DNA from: Cymbomonas tetramitiformis
Taxonomy: Eukaryota; Chlorophyta; Pyramimonadophyceae; Pyramimonadales; Pyramimonadaceae
Reading direction: 5' to 3'
Assembly: GCA_001247695.2 (NCBI GenBank)
Contig: LGRX02027000.1
Coordinates: 16,723-80,722 of the forward strand
DNA length: 64,000 nt
In this document: positions 9,261 to 18,500 of the stretch, in pieces
How positions within the stretch are numbered: the first letter of the stretch is position 1
Layout: each line of letters begins with the position of its first letter
Position numbers and translations under genes: made by a program
Notes under the pieces: generated by a model
The model's input: only the letters and a program-made list of their open reading frames with translations
What the model was told of the DNA's origin: nothing
Databases searched by the model: none

Positions 9261-9899
9261 TTATGGCCTACGTTGGAACCTATTTTGTCCGTTGAGCATA
9301 TTTGCAAAAAAGACAAAGGCCAAGGTGAGGCCGAAAATGACCTGCGTGAAGAAAATTGCCACAAGCTCGGCTGAATAATTGGTTACGAACCAAAGCACTT
9401 TGGTGGTTCCAACACAAAACGGGTTCACCGAGTTGAAAGTCTTTGAGCATTGCAAGAATATGTGTGCCTGCTGAGTTAGAGTTATGATTATTCCAAAATA
9501 TATCATTGCAAAGACTCCAAATAGAAATATCTTGGCGAAAATTCCCTGAGTGTGCAGCCAATGGGCCAACCACCCTGCGTCCGATTCAGGGTTGGGGTTG
9601 CTGTTAGCAAACGTTGTAGCCAGTTCAAAATCCCCAACCCCATACTTGTGTGCGTTGCCCCAATGGTGCTTTTTCATAAAACCTTTCGAACTTGCAATAG
9701 AATACAAAAAATAAACGCCTGAAACAGGCTTTCCTCGAAACAGCCCTCTCATGGCCCACACATCGGTAACCTTATTTAGATATCTTTGTTCAAAGGGTTT
9801 ACCAAAAGGGTCTCTTTTAATTGGAGTACCCCGAGGTGAAAGCAAAATATCACCTTCAGTGGGAGGAGGTGCAGCAGCAGCGGGGACGTTGTCAGCCAT
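9261..9899 (-). CDS. multi-pass membrane protein, variable segment of copy A
   Basis: I chose the start at MADNVPAAAAPPP (9899), because the ten residues upstream look non-coding. The N-terminal 110 residues are soluble, and two long hydrophobic regions follow. One is around residues 120-142 (IFAKIFLFGVFAMIYFGIII) and one around 165-200 (LVAIFFTQVIFGLTLAFVFF), giving probably three or four membrane passes with a basic tail (NRFQRRP). The family is not recognised. It has no counterpart in copy B. The base composition is less AT-rich than the surrounding virus genes, hinting at a different origin. A membrane role in the infected cell or the virion is possible (inference). Confidence 0.6.
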   Translation of the reverse strand: MADNVPAAAAPPPTEGDILLSPRGTPIKRDPFGKPFEQRYLNKVTDVWAMRGLFRGKPVSGVYFLYSIASSKGFMKKHHWGNAHKYGVGDFELATTFANSNPNPESDAGWLAHWLHTQGIFAKIFLFGVFAMIYFGIIITLTQQAHIFLQCSKTFNSVNPFCVGTTKVLWFVTNYSAELVAIFFTQVIFGLTLAFVFFANMLNGQNRFQRRP

Positions 9900-9944
9900 T
9901 ATGCAAATATGACTGCAACACCACACCACACCACCGCATCGGAC

Positions 9945-11102
9945 TCAAACAAGTTCCTCCACCACTTCCTCGCAATCACTGTATCCCTCGCAATCACTGC
10001 CCAAATCGCAGGGATTAACTTTTGCAAGCAGGATCCGATGCTCTTCAGTGACATAACGGGCGTTTTTTTTCCATCGCGTGAGGTCCTCAAAAAGAGTGGT
10101 GTTTTCGGTCTCTTTTTCAGCGATCTCAAACATTAACTTTTCGTTGGCTACTCCTAAAGCATCCCGTTCTGCAGTGACTTCAGTGAGTTCGCATTTTACG
10201 TCAGAAAGTTGTGAGTTAAGCATATCGTTGGTACACGTAACTTGTTTGAACTGCTGTAACAGTTTATCATATTTTGAGTGAAGGTCTTGAAACTCGCTTT
10301 CCAATTGGGTAAAAATCTCAACTGAGTCCCTGATCGCTTCCGACTTTGTAGTTTCGGTAGAGTCAGAACGTTTCAGTTCACAAGGTGGTTCAATATCCAA
10401 TTCTGATAGCGTGCTGGTAATATCTTCAACTGGAATACTACGCTCATACTTTGACAACCTTTTCATAGGTTTGCGACGTGGGGGCTCATCCCCAAAATAT
10501 GTTACGGCAGGCGACTGTAAGGGAACATCCCTCAAAATACGTTTAACAGTTTCTACCGACGGACTTTCAGCTATACGTGAAGTTTCCGATTGCTTTAAAG
10601 TTTCAGCCATTTTCTCGAGTTCAAAAGCAAAGATTTTTGCAGCGTTTGCATCGCTGCTTCGGTCTTTCTCAGCCAGCTGTAAAGCAACCCGGTGTGCAAA
10701 CATAGAAGCAATTTGGTCTGCGGACTCGTCAGACACGCGTATGTATTCGTGAATAACGGGTCCCATTACTTCAGAGTACCGTTCCTCAAACGCCTCTTCA
10801 AACTGTTGCCAATGATGCCGGCAGGCTAAAGAAAGTGTTTCAAGTTCGCATTGAATACTGTCAAGGTTTTTCCAGCCATACTTTTTTAGTTTACTCTGGT
10901 TAATTCCGCAGCAACGCGTGCCGCGGCCTCTCTCACGTAAAGGTTCTGGCGGGGCATCGGTGGTTGTGTGAACGCTGTAAAGAATAGATCCGTCTTTTCC
11001 CAAGCGAAAGACTCCGGACACACGTGGCTTTTCAGGTGTTTTTTCGGCGGTAGAATGTGGGAGCATGTAAAAAATGCCAAGCAATATTATTGAGGGAATC
11101 AT
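9945..11102 (-). CDS. coiled-coil protein with possible signal peptide (385 aa)
   Basis: Not recognised. The N-terminus MIPSIILLGIFYMLPHSTA looks like a cleavable signal peptide or membrane anchor. A basic Cys-containing region follows. Heptad-like stretches around residues 90-190 and 250-350 predict coiled coils, and the C-terminus is very acidic (EGYSDCEEVVEELV). It has no counterpart in copy B, lies in the variable segment, and is less AT-rich than the core virus genes. The 385-codon open frame in AT-rich DNA is strong evidence that it is a gene. A structural, tethering or host-interaction role is possible but cannot be read from the sequence. Confidence 0.6.
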   Translation of the reverse strand: MIPSIILLGIFYMLPHSTAEKTPEKPRVSGVFRLGKDGSILYSVHTTTDAPPEPLRERGRGTRCCGINQSKLKKYGWKNLDSIQCELETLSLACRHHWQQFEEAFEERYSEVMGPVIHEYIRVSDESADQIASMFAHRVALQLAEKDRSSDANAAKIFAFELEKMAETLKQSETSRIAESPSVETVKRILRDVPLQSPAVTYFGDEPPRRKPMKRLSKYERSIPVEDITSTLSELDIEPPCELKRSDSTETTKSEAIRDSVEIFTQLESEFQDLHSKYDKLLQQFKQVTCTNDMLNSQLSDVKCELTEVTAERDALGVANEKLMFEIAEKETENTTLFEDLTRWKKNARYVTEEHRILLAKVNPCDLGSDCEGYSDCEEVVEELV

Positions 11103-11575
11103 ACCTGTTTAAAAACGAGCTTGAAAGTGTGTGGGTTGCTTGCGGGTTGCTTACGGCTTGATTACGGCTTACGGCTTGCTTACGGCTTAAATCGGAAATC
11201 CACTGTCTCTTCCTGTGCAGAAAAAGGAAAATCAAAATTAAATCGTAAATTCAAAAGTAAAATTCAGATTTAAAATAAATTTTAAGTCGTAAGCAAGCCG
11301 TAAGCCGTAATCAAGCCGTAAATAAGCCGTAAACAAATAATAAATTATTAAATTAAATTCAAAAAAATACTTTATATACGTAGAATTTCGCAAGGAATCC
11401 ATTTCTGAAGTCAGATTTGTAAAAATCAAAACAGAATTACCAAAATTTAAGTTACACATTTCGCGCGAAAAAGTAACTCAAAACGCACTTAGAAAAAATG
11501 AGCTTTTTATGTTCGCAAACATACTGTAAACAAAAATTTCGCAAGGAAATCGATTCTGAAGTCAAATTTAGGAAT
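11103..11575. other. non-coding stretch with inverted and direct repeats
   Basis: No convincing gene. It contains two clusters of the word cttacggctt and its complement (about 11140-11187 and 11285-11333) in inverted orientation, about 100 bp apart, able to form a long imperfect hairpin. A direct repeat of about 40 bp around tttcgcaaggaatcc and ctgaagtca occurs at about 11385-11425 and 11533-11575, the second copy ending at the methyltransferase stop. These may be boundaries of the inserted variable segment. Confidence 0.6.
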
Positions 11576-12298
11576 CTATTCTGAATTTTCGATGTTTTCT
11601 TTAGCTATTTCGAAGTACTTCTTATCAATTTCAATACCTATATAGTTTCTTTTGAGATTTTTACATGCCAAACCTGAATTTCCAACACCCATACAACAAT
11701 CTAATACATTATCGTAAGGATTCGAGTAAGATTTGATTATCCATTCGAACAAATCGTACGGTTTACTACAAGGATGTTTACTTTTGTAGTTTCCATTCGA
11801 AAATTTGATTACACTTCTTGGATACCTTTTTCCATCTTTACAAATGGTTGGTGTTCTATCGGTGTAATGAGTGTATAATTCAGTCCGAGGACCTTGACCT
11901 TGTCTTATATAACGTTGGTGACCTTCAATCATTATTGGATTATATGTTGGTAAATGTTTGTAAAAGACATATATCATTTCATGACTTCTCAAAGGCATTT
12001 GATTTGCATGATAAAAGCCTAATGACATTGTTTTCTCATATACGATATCATATCGAAACATTTTCTTATTACTTTCAATAATGGTATGTCCAAATTTAGT
12101 GGTAGTAGTAAAGATATAGGCTGAATGTCTTTTACCTATTCTCTTCAATTCAATCCACAATTTATCTAAATCGAAAGGAATCTTATCCCAAGAACAATTT
12201 GTTCGATTGTATGGTAAATCACAAATGAAAAGGTCTATTGAATTTCTTGGAATATTTGGCAAAATGTTAAAACAATCATTGTTGTGCAAATTCAACAT
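11576..12298 (-). CDS. DNA N6-adenine/N4-cytosine methyltransferase (240 aa)
   Basis: An amino-methyltransferase acting on DNA bases. DLPYNRTNCSWD near residues 30-41 is the catalytic motif IV (a DPPY variant with Leu at position 2). LDCCMGVGNSGLACK near residue 205 is the S-adenosylmethionine-binding motif I located after the catalytic motif, as in the beta class. The ending GIEIDKKYFEIAKENI matches the following strand-helix of that fold. N6-adenine and N4-cytosine specificity cannot be told apart from sequence. Such genes are common in PLVs, virophages and algal viruses and may mark viral DNA. It is transcribed away from the C5 methyltransferase gene. The homologue in copy B (50547-51263) is intact and highly similar. 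Confidence 0.85.
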   Translation of the reverse strand: MLNLHNNDCFNILPNIPRNSIDLFICDLPYNRTNCSWDKIPFDLDKLWIELKRIGKRHSAYIFTTTTKFGHTIIESNKKMFRYDIVYEKTMSLGFYHANQMPLRSHEMIYVFYKHLPTYNPIMIEGHQRYIRQGQGPRTELYTHYTDRTPTICKDGKRYPRSVIKFSNGNYKSKHPCSKPYDLFEWIIKSYSNPYDNVLDCCMGVGNSGLACKNLKRNYIGIEIDKKYFEIAKENIENSE

Positions 12299-13012
12299 AG
12301 TATTAGTTTCTTAAAAATAAAAAATGATTAAAATAAACATATATGAAAATATTAGAACTTTTTTGCGGTACAAAATCATTTTCAAAAGCATTAATTAGAA
12401 TCTACCCAAGTTGTGAGATTATAACATTAGACATTCTTGAAAAATATAATCCAACAATACAATGTGATATTCTTCAATGGAACTATAAAAACAGATATGT
12501 CCCAAAAACATTTGATATAATATGGGCAAGTCCACCGTGCACGGAGTATTCCAAAGCACACCGACGCAAACCAAGAGATTTGGTGTTAGCGGACACTATT
12601 GTGAAACGCACACTTGAAATTATTGATTTTTTTCAACCGACATATTGGTATATTGAAAACCCGGCTGACGGTGGATTGTTGCAACATAGAGAATTTATGA
12701 AACCTTTAGAAATATACAAACACACATGTTGTTATTGTAAATATGGATTTCAATATAGAAAAATGACAAACATATGGACAAACAAAGAACATCTAAATCT
12801 AGAAGTATGTAACAAATATACTCCATGTGATATCAAACAACAATATGGCAAACACATGTATACCGCTCAACGCACACAATCATCAAATTCCAAAGACAAT
12901 ATAGGAATAAGTAATGCATATGTTATTCCACAGTTGTTAATAATAGATTTAATCAAAGATTTGAATTAGTTTCTTTTTAAAAAATAATAAACAAACTATA
13001 CATATATCTTTA
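12299..13012. repeat. C5-methyltransferase cassette with related flanks
   Basis: The two intergenic flanks of the C5 gene both contain tagtttctt followed by an A/T-rich run ending in catata (12303-12342 and 12967-13012). In copy B the gene is absent and a single such spacer (50496-50546), matching the right flank, joins the ATPase start directly to the N6-type methyltransferase start. This describes either gain of a cassette in A or its loss by recombination between the short repeats in B. Confidence 0.65.
12343..12969 (+). CDS. cytosine-C5 DNA methyltransferase (208 aa)
   Basis: MKILELFCGTKSFSKAL is motif I (AdoMet binding). FDIIWASPPCTEYSKA holds the catalytic Pro-Pro-Cys motif IV, and WYIENP is motif VI (ENP/ENV type). 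The protein is short for the family (usually over 300 aa) and ends soon after CKYGFQYRKMTNIWTN, so the target-recognition domain is minimal. The same compact type is encoded at the end of the pol gene of the retrotransposon lying in copy B, with long shared strings such as CDILQW and IWASPPC. Missing from copy B of this element. It might methylate element DNA or that of the host (inference). The frame is open and all visible motifs are kept. Confidence 0.85.
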   Translation: MKILELFCGTKSFSKALIRIYPSCEIITLDILEKYNPTIQCDILQWNYKNRYVPKTFDIIWASPPCTEYSKAHRRKPRDLVLADTIVKRTLEIIDFFQPTYWYIENPADGGLLQHREFMKPLEIYKHTCCYCKYGFQYRKMTNIWTNKEHLNLEVCNKYTPCDIKQQYGKHMYTAQRTQSSNSKDNIGISNAYVIPQLLIIDLIKDLN

Positions 13013-13933
13013 ATGAAGATTGTAAAAGTGAAAGATATGAACATTGATGTGCCAAATGGAAGTGCTTTCAATATCAAAACCGGACCGAACATGTTAAAAG
13101 CTCATCAAAATTCAATTTTCATAGGCAAAAGAGGAAGCGGGAAATCAGTTGCGGTGACTAACTATCTTAAAATGTTGAAAAAAGAAGGGTCATTACATCG
13201 AATATTTGTAATAAGTCCTACATTTAATTCAAACAAAAAATTAATGAAATCATTAGATATCGACTCCGAAGATGTGTACGAACCCGACGATAGTGCAAAT
13301 GTTATCAATGATATTATTCAAAAAGCCGAAGAAGAAAGAGATACATATTTGAAATATCATGAAGACTTGAAAAAATGGAATTTGTTGATGGAAAAATTAA
13401 ATAATAGAAATATCTTTATCGATGATATCGACCCAGAATTATTGTTAGAATTTTTGACATCAGACGGTTTCGAAAAACCCGTCCATAAATATAATGGTGA
13501 ACGACCTATATTGGCTGTTTTTGTCGATGATTGTCAATCAACGAATTTGTTTCGAACTCCTAAATTTCTGAATTTTATCACAAGACATCGACATATAGCT
13601 GATTTTGAAACCGGTGGGGCGTTAGGCGTATCATGCTTTATTTGCATTCAGAATTTCAAATCTCAGTTTGGAGGCTGTCCAAGAGCGGTGAAGAATAATG
13701 CAACTTCTTTAGGAGTATTTAAAATGAAAGACAAGAAATAATTACAAGAAATATTTGAATCATGTTCCGGAGAAATCGATGAAAAGACTTTCTATGAAGT
13801 ATATGCACATGCTATCAATGAACCACATTCATTTCTATTAATCGATTTACATAAGAAAGACAATCATTCATCGATGTTTCGAAAACGATTTGATGAATTC
13901 ATAATTCCTGAAAAAATAAATCATAACTTATGA
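13013..13933 (+). pseudogene. A32-like DNA packaging ATPase, one nonsense codon
   Basis: FTsK/HerA-type packaging ATPase of the A32 family, which pumps genome into the capsid. Walker A is FIGKRGSGKSVAVTNY (residues about 38-53) and Walker B is ILAVFVDDCQS (about 163-173). An in-frame stop at 13739-13741, where copy B has a Glu codon, cuts the 306-codon frame at residue 242. The remaining frame is still conserved (NEPHSFLLIDLH) and its stop codon overlaps the SET gene start (ATGA). The homologue in copy B is broken by a frameshift at another site. Recent inactivation is likely, because the frame beyond the stop has not drifted. Confidence 0.85.
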
Positions 13934-14403
13934 AGAAAACATCTTGTGAACGGTGTATAGCTATTTCAAAAAGTAGTGGAAATCAATGTAGAAACATGAC
14001 TTGTAAATATAGTCCTTATTGTTATGTTCATAGAGTAGTAGATATAAAGGAAAGTAGTATTCCAAATTCAGGTCTTGGAGTATATGCCAAAGAAGACTTG
14101 AAAAAAGATAAGTTAGTTGGTCGATACACCGTCGGCACGCAACGATTGACAATGAATGAATTACCTCCATTGAATCGAAGAACACATATTTGGAAAAAGA
14201 ATAATAATCTGTTTTATGATGCATCGAAAACAAATTCAGTTGCCGGTAAGTTCAATGATTGTACCCCTCAAAGTGCCAAAAGAATCAAATGCAAAAATTA
14301 TGCTAAAATAAATTCCGTAGGAAATGTTCGATTAACATCAAATGTAAAAAAGAATCAAGAGATATTTGGTTCTTATGGGAAAGACTATTGGAAAGATAAA
14401 TGA
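13930..14403 (+). CDS. SET-domain protein with N-terminal Cys/His motif (157 aa)
   Basis: The N-terminus has Cys residues and a YCYVH motif (C-x2-C...C...C...YCxxH) that may bind zinc. The SET domain follows: SSIPNSGLGVYAKEDLKKDK (residues about 41-60), the NDC motif near 110, and GNVRLTSNVKKNQEIFGSYG at about 131-150. SET proteins transfer methyl groups to lysine, often on histones. Viral SET proteins such as that of chlorella virus PBCV-1 act on host chromatin, so a host-directed role is possible (inference). Its start overlaps the ATPase stop (ATGA). The copy B gene (49104-49577) is intact and nearly identical. Confidence 0.8.
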   Translation: MKKTSCERCIAISKSSGNQCRNMTCKYSPYCYVHRVVDIKESSIPNSGLGVYAKEDLKKDKLVGRYTVGTQRLTMNELPPLNRRTHIWKKNNNLFYDASKTNSVAGKFNDCTPQSAKRIKCKNYAKINSVGNVRLTSNVKKNQEIFGSYGKDYWKDK

Positions 14404-14416
14404 TACAAATATTCAT

Positions 14417-14908
14417 TTAAAATTCTGGAAATAATGATTTGAATGTTTTATGAAAATGAGGGTCTAAATTCAAAACGTCATGATAAGTCGGAGGGACCGC
14501 GTTTGGCTTTTCTTCGGTTTTTAAAACTTTGTCTTTCTTTTTTGTTTTTTTAATAATTACTTGAGGTTGATGTTCATCGTCACTAGAACTACTTTCGGTA
14601 TCAGATTCCACAACAATTATAGGCTTCTTTTTTGATTTTCTAACATATTTCTGGTCAATGATTTTCGATTCTGATTTATTTTCTATTTTTTCAGTATTTT
14701 CAGGTTCTTTTATCGATGATTTAATTTTATTTTGTGCAGCCTCTAATTCTCTCTTATTTTCTATTTCCTTTGCAAGTTTGATATCCTTTTTCGCTTCAGA
14801 ATTTCTTTTTCTTGTTTCCATAGCTTTCAGTCTAGCAACTTTTAATCGTTCTAAGGTTGTCTCATCAGTGATTTTTTCACCCTTTTTAAAACCCATATTA
14901 GAATACAC
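14417..14908 (-). CDS. charged Lys/Glu-rich protein of unknown role (163 aa)
   Basis: Starts MYSNMGFKKGEKITDE (the Met before GFKKG, at 14896, is an alternative start). Residues 20-80 form a highly charged helix with a heptad look. Then follow a Ser/Asp acidic cluster (ESDTESSSSDDE), a basic KKTKKKDK patch, and a conserved end PPTYHDVLNLDPHFHKTFKS that may be a short binding motif. It converges with the SET gene (14 bp between stop codons). It is the target gene into which the retrotransposon inserted in copy B. Function is unknown. Confidence 0.7.
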   Translation of the reverse strand: MYSNMGFKKGEKITDETTLERLKVARLKAMETRKRNSEAKKDIKLAKEIENKRELEAAQNKIKSSIKEPENTEKIENKSESKIIDQKYVRKSKKKPIIVVESDTESSSSDDEHQPQVIIKKTKKKDKVLKTEEKPNAVPPTYHDVLNLDPHFHKTFKSLFPEF

Positions 14909-14990
14909 AAGAAAAAAAAATTCTAATCATTACTAATGTTTTCTATTGATGTATATTAGATAAAATATATATGTTAAAGATATATATACA

Positions 14991-15179
14991 ATGTTTGAAA
15001 TTAATACTTGTGATGTTTTTCAATTTGGTACAATCATTGTAGCTTTAATTCACGCTATAGGATATAATATGAGACGGTCAAGGTGTAAACAATTAGATTG
15101 TCTTTGTATCAAATGTGAAAGAGATATAATGAATTCAAAAGAACTGAGTATTGATAAAAATGTGTTAGAATCCGCTTAA
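14991..15179 (+). CDS. small membrane protein with Cys-rich tail (62 aa)
   Basis: A short N-terminal part is followed by one hydrophobic helix (FGTIIVALIHAIGY, residues about 12-25), a basic stop-transfer sequence (NMRRSRCK) and a tail with CLCIKC. It is identical in copy B except near the C-terminus (30359-30547). The start is preceded by aaagatatatataca. A single-pass viral membrane protein is the plain reading. No family is recognised. Confidence 0.6.
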   Translation: MFEINTCDVFQFGTIIVALIHAIGYNMRRSRCKQLDCLCIKCERDIMNSKELSIDKNVLESA

Positions 15180-15204
15180 AGATTATAAGTTCTATATTAT
15201 AACA

Positions 15205-15537
15205 ATGAGTGAAATTAATACACATTCTCCTAAGTATACGAAGGTTACTTCCAAGAATGGTAAAGTATACTATAAAAAACCCTTAGACATGAATAGAAGG
15301 GATAAAGGAAAATACTATCAAGCCAACAAACCATTGTTACAAAAGAATCTAACCTTAGACCGAATTTTAATAAATAAAAATGTCGGTATTTCTACGATGG
15401 AAAAGCATGGTATTGATAAAGTAAAAATTGTTGAAATATTCTCCAATAAAATTAAAGAAAATCCTGAAGACTTTGAAAAATACATGGAAATTCAAAACAA
15501 ATTTTTGGAAAGGTTAAATGTAACAAAATCCACCTAA
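15205..15537 (+). CDS. conserved basic protein upstream of polymerase (110 aa)
   Basis: Starts MSEINTHSPKYTKVTSKNGK and is rich in Lys and Asn, with a helical C-terminal half (VEIFSNKIKENPEDFEKYME). It lies 47 bp upstream of the polymerase gene in the same direction and has a near-identical partner in copy B (30001-30333). Polintons replicate by protein priming, so a terminal protein or polymerase partner encoded beside the polymerase is conceivable. That is only positional inference, and no motif supports it. Confidence 0.6.
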   Translation: MSEINTHSPKYTKVTSKNGKVYYKKPLDMNRRDKGKYYQANKPLLQKNLTLDRILINKNVGISTMEKHGIDKVKIVEIFSNKIKENPEDFEKYMEIQNKFLERLNVTKST

Positions 15538-15583
15538 AGAATTCGTTACTATTCCGTAATAAGAAATATATTGTATAATAATA

Positions 15584-18500
15584 ATGCCACCTAAAAAGTC
15601 AAATGACAAAGATGGTAAAAATGATAAAGATGATAAAGGCAAAGCTCCATTGACTAAATCAAAGAGAACCAATCTTAAAAAAGTTAAAAACCATAGGGTT
15701 GGAATTTTAGGGGCATCAAGTTCAAGACAATTGACAAAGGAACAATGGATTAAATTAAATCAAATTGAAAATAAAAAAGTAAATAAGGAATTTACCAAAG
15801 AAAATAAAACACAAAAAATACAATCTGAAATTAAAGATTTTGAAACAAAAAATGAAAAAATACAAGACCTTGATTTGTTTACTCGACAAGAATATGAAGA
15901 ACAATTTACGGATAAAGATGTTACAAAAGATTTTGTTGATAAAGGTGGAAATTCCGGAGTAAGCATGAAAATCAAATTTAATAGATTTATTAGTAAACCT
16001 TTGAAATATTGGATGCATTTAATTAATAAAAAAATAGACCAAGCTTCGGAAGATGTAAAACACTTTCAATTTGGTGTAAATTTCCAAGATGGTTCTTCAG
16101 AATTTTTGAGTGCAAAAAATGAAATGGAATTTTATAAAAAATTAGAAGGAATGATTCAGTCTGGAGATGATAGAGGGGCTGTGAATTTTATTACGATTTC
16201 ACTTTTAAATTTTAAAAAAATAAATGGAAAAGGCCAACCATTGTCTGTGCCAAAATCTGTGGAAGAATTGAAACAAAAGAAAAGTTGCATTACAATTAAG
16301 GATGAACAATGTTTTGCTAAATCTTGCATTATTATGAATTACAAAGATAAAAAAGACAATGAAGAAATAACATACAATATTTATAACAATATTTGCAATA
16401 ATAAGAAAAATCGTTTAACAAAAGAAGGTATAAATTTGATGCAAGAATTAGGATTTGATTTTCAGGACGGTATAGGATTTGATGACATTCATGTCTTTGA
16501 AGAAAAATTCAATAGAAATATTACAATTCATGGAATGACTGATTTAGGTTGTACAATTATGTACCCACCATCCAAGGAAGGTTTACCCGACAGACCTGAA
16601 TGGAATTTTGTATATTACCATTTAAATTCAAGTATTGGACACTACGAACCAATAACGAAAATTGAAGCATTTTATGGAATAGCTGACCGGCCAAGATGTT
16701 TTAAATGTAAAAGTAAATTGTGTGATTTTTTTAAAAAAGGAATAAAACCATTTATTGATTGGAAGAAAGCCATACACTGTGAAGATTGTAATATAAAATT
16801 TCCAAATCAGAAATGTTATGATTTACACAAAAAAGGGACAGCTTGTCAACATTTCCATAGGTGCAAAGGTGAGTGTAAAAAGGTTTACGATATAAGAAAA
16901 GAACAAGAACACATTTGTGGACATGAATTTTGTCCAAATTGTAAACTATATTGTGACATGAGAGAGCATCAATGTTACATTACACCAAAGAAACCAAAAG
17001 ATGTTGTTGATGAAAGTAAAATAGGATTTTTTGATTTTGAAGCATACAATGAAACAAAGCACGAAGTGAATCTGAGTGTGACACAATATTCTAATGGAGA
17101 GGAATTTATTCACAACAATATTGGAGAAGCTTGTAAATTTTTATTTTCAAACAAACATAAAGGGTTTACTTTTATAGCACATAATGGTAGTAAGTATGAT
17201 TATGTACTTATCATAGAATACATAATGACAACAATGGATGAAATTCCTGAAACGGTACAAAATGGTGGTAAAATAATGTATCTAAAATATCAAAACGTGA
17301 CATTAATGGACAGCTACCTACATTTAACAAATCCATTAAGTAAATTCTCAGAAATATTTGATTTGAAAGGCGAAAAGAAGGGCTATTTTCCACACAAATT
17401 CAATACTCATGAAAATCAAAATTATGTAGGCGAAATTCCCGATATATCATTTTATGGTTATAATCAAATGAAAGAGGATAGCCGAAATGAATTTTTGGAG
17501 TGGCATGAACAAATGACAACCGATAAATATATATTTAATATGCAAAACGAAATATTAGATTATTGTCAAAGTGATGTAAGAATATTACGATTAGGATGGA
17601 TGAAATATAGAGAATTAATTTTGGATTTAACAAATAAAGAAATTGACCCAACAGCCTATTTAACTATTGCTTCTTTAACACAAACAATCCATAGATATTT
17701 ACATATGCCCGAAAATTCCATAGCTATTCTAAATAGTGTCATTAGAGGGAAACAACAATCGAGAGTAGGTGACATTTGGTTGGAATATGTAAAACATACA
17801 AATAAAATTGATAATTTAATCAAAGAATATAAAATTCCTCATTTCCATTTTAAAAACAATGAAAGGCACAAATATGTCGATGGTTATGACCCTGAAACAA
17901 ATACTATATATGAATTTCTTGGAGATTATTGGCATGGAAATCCAAAAACAAATGGTAAGAATATGTTTAGAAAGAATTATGCAACAAATAAAACATTTTA
18001 TCAACTGTATGAAGAGACTAAAAAAAGATTGGAAAAAATTCAAAGTCTTGGATACAATATAGAAATTATGTGGGAAAGTGATTTTAAAGAATTACAAAAA
18101 AATGACCAAAATGTTATCGATTTCGTAAATAGTTATAACACACCTATAGTGTTCAGAGATGCATTATTTGGTGGGAGAACAGACCCTAAAAGATTGTATT
18201 ATAAATGTAAAAAAGGAGAAACCATTAGGTATGTAGATTTCACAAGCTTGTATCCTTATGTCTTGAAATATTGTAAATTTCCATTAGGTCATCCTACAAA
18301 AATATATCAAGAAATTGATTTGAAAGGAGTCACTGATATTGAACAATTCTTTGGAGTTATAAAATGCACCATAATTCCACCAAATGATTTGGAAATGGCA
18401 GTATTACCATTGAGGACCTTGGGACAGTCTAAAATGGAGAAATTGACATTTCCTTTGACAAAAATGACTGGAACGTGGTGCACCGAAGAAGTAAAATTAG

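Noticed and set aside
15205..15537. Terminal protein for protein-primed replication
   Set aside because: Only its place next to the polymerase suggests this. No motif supports it, so it is left as unknown.
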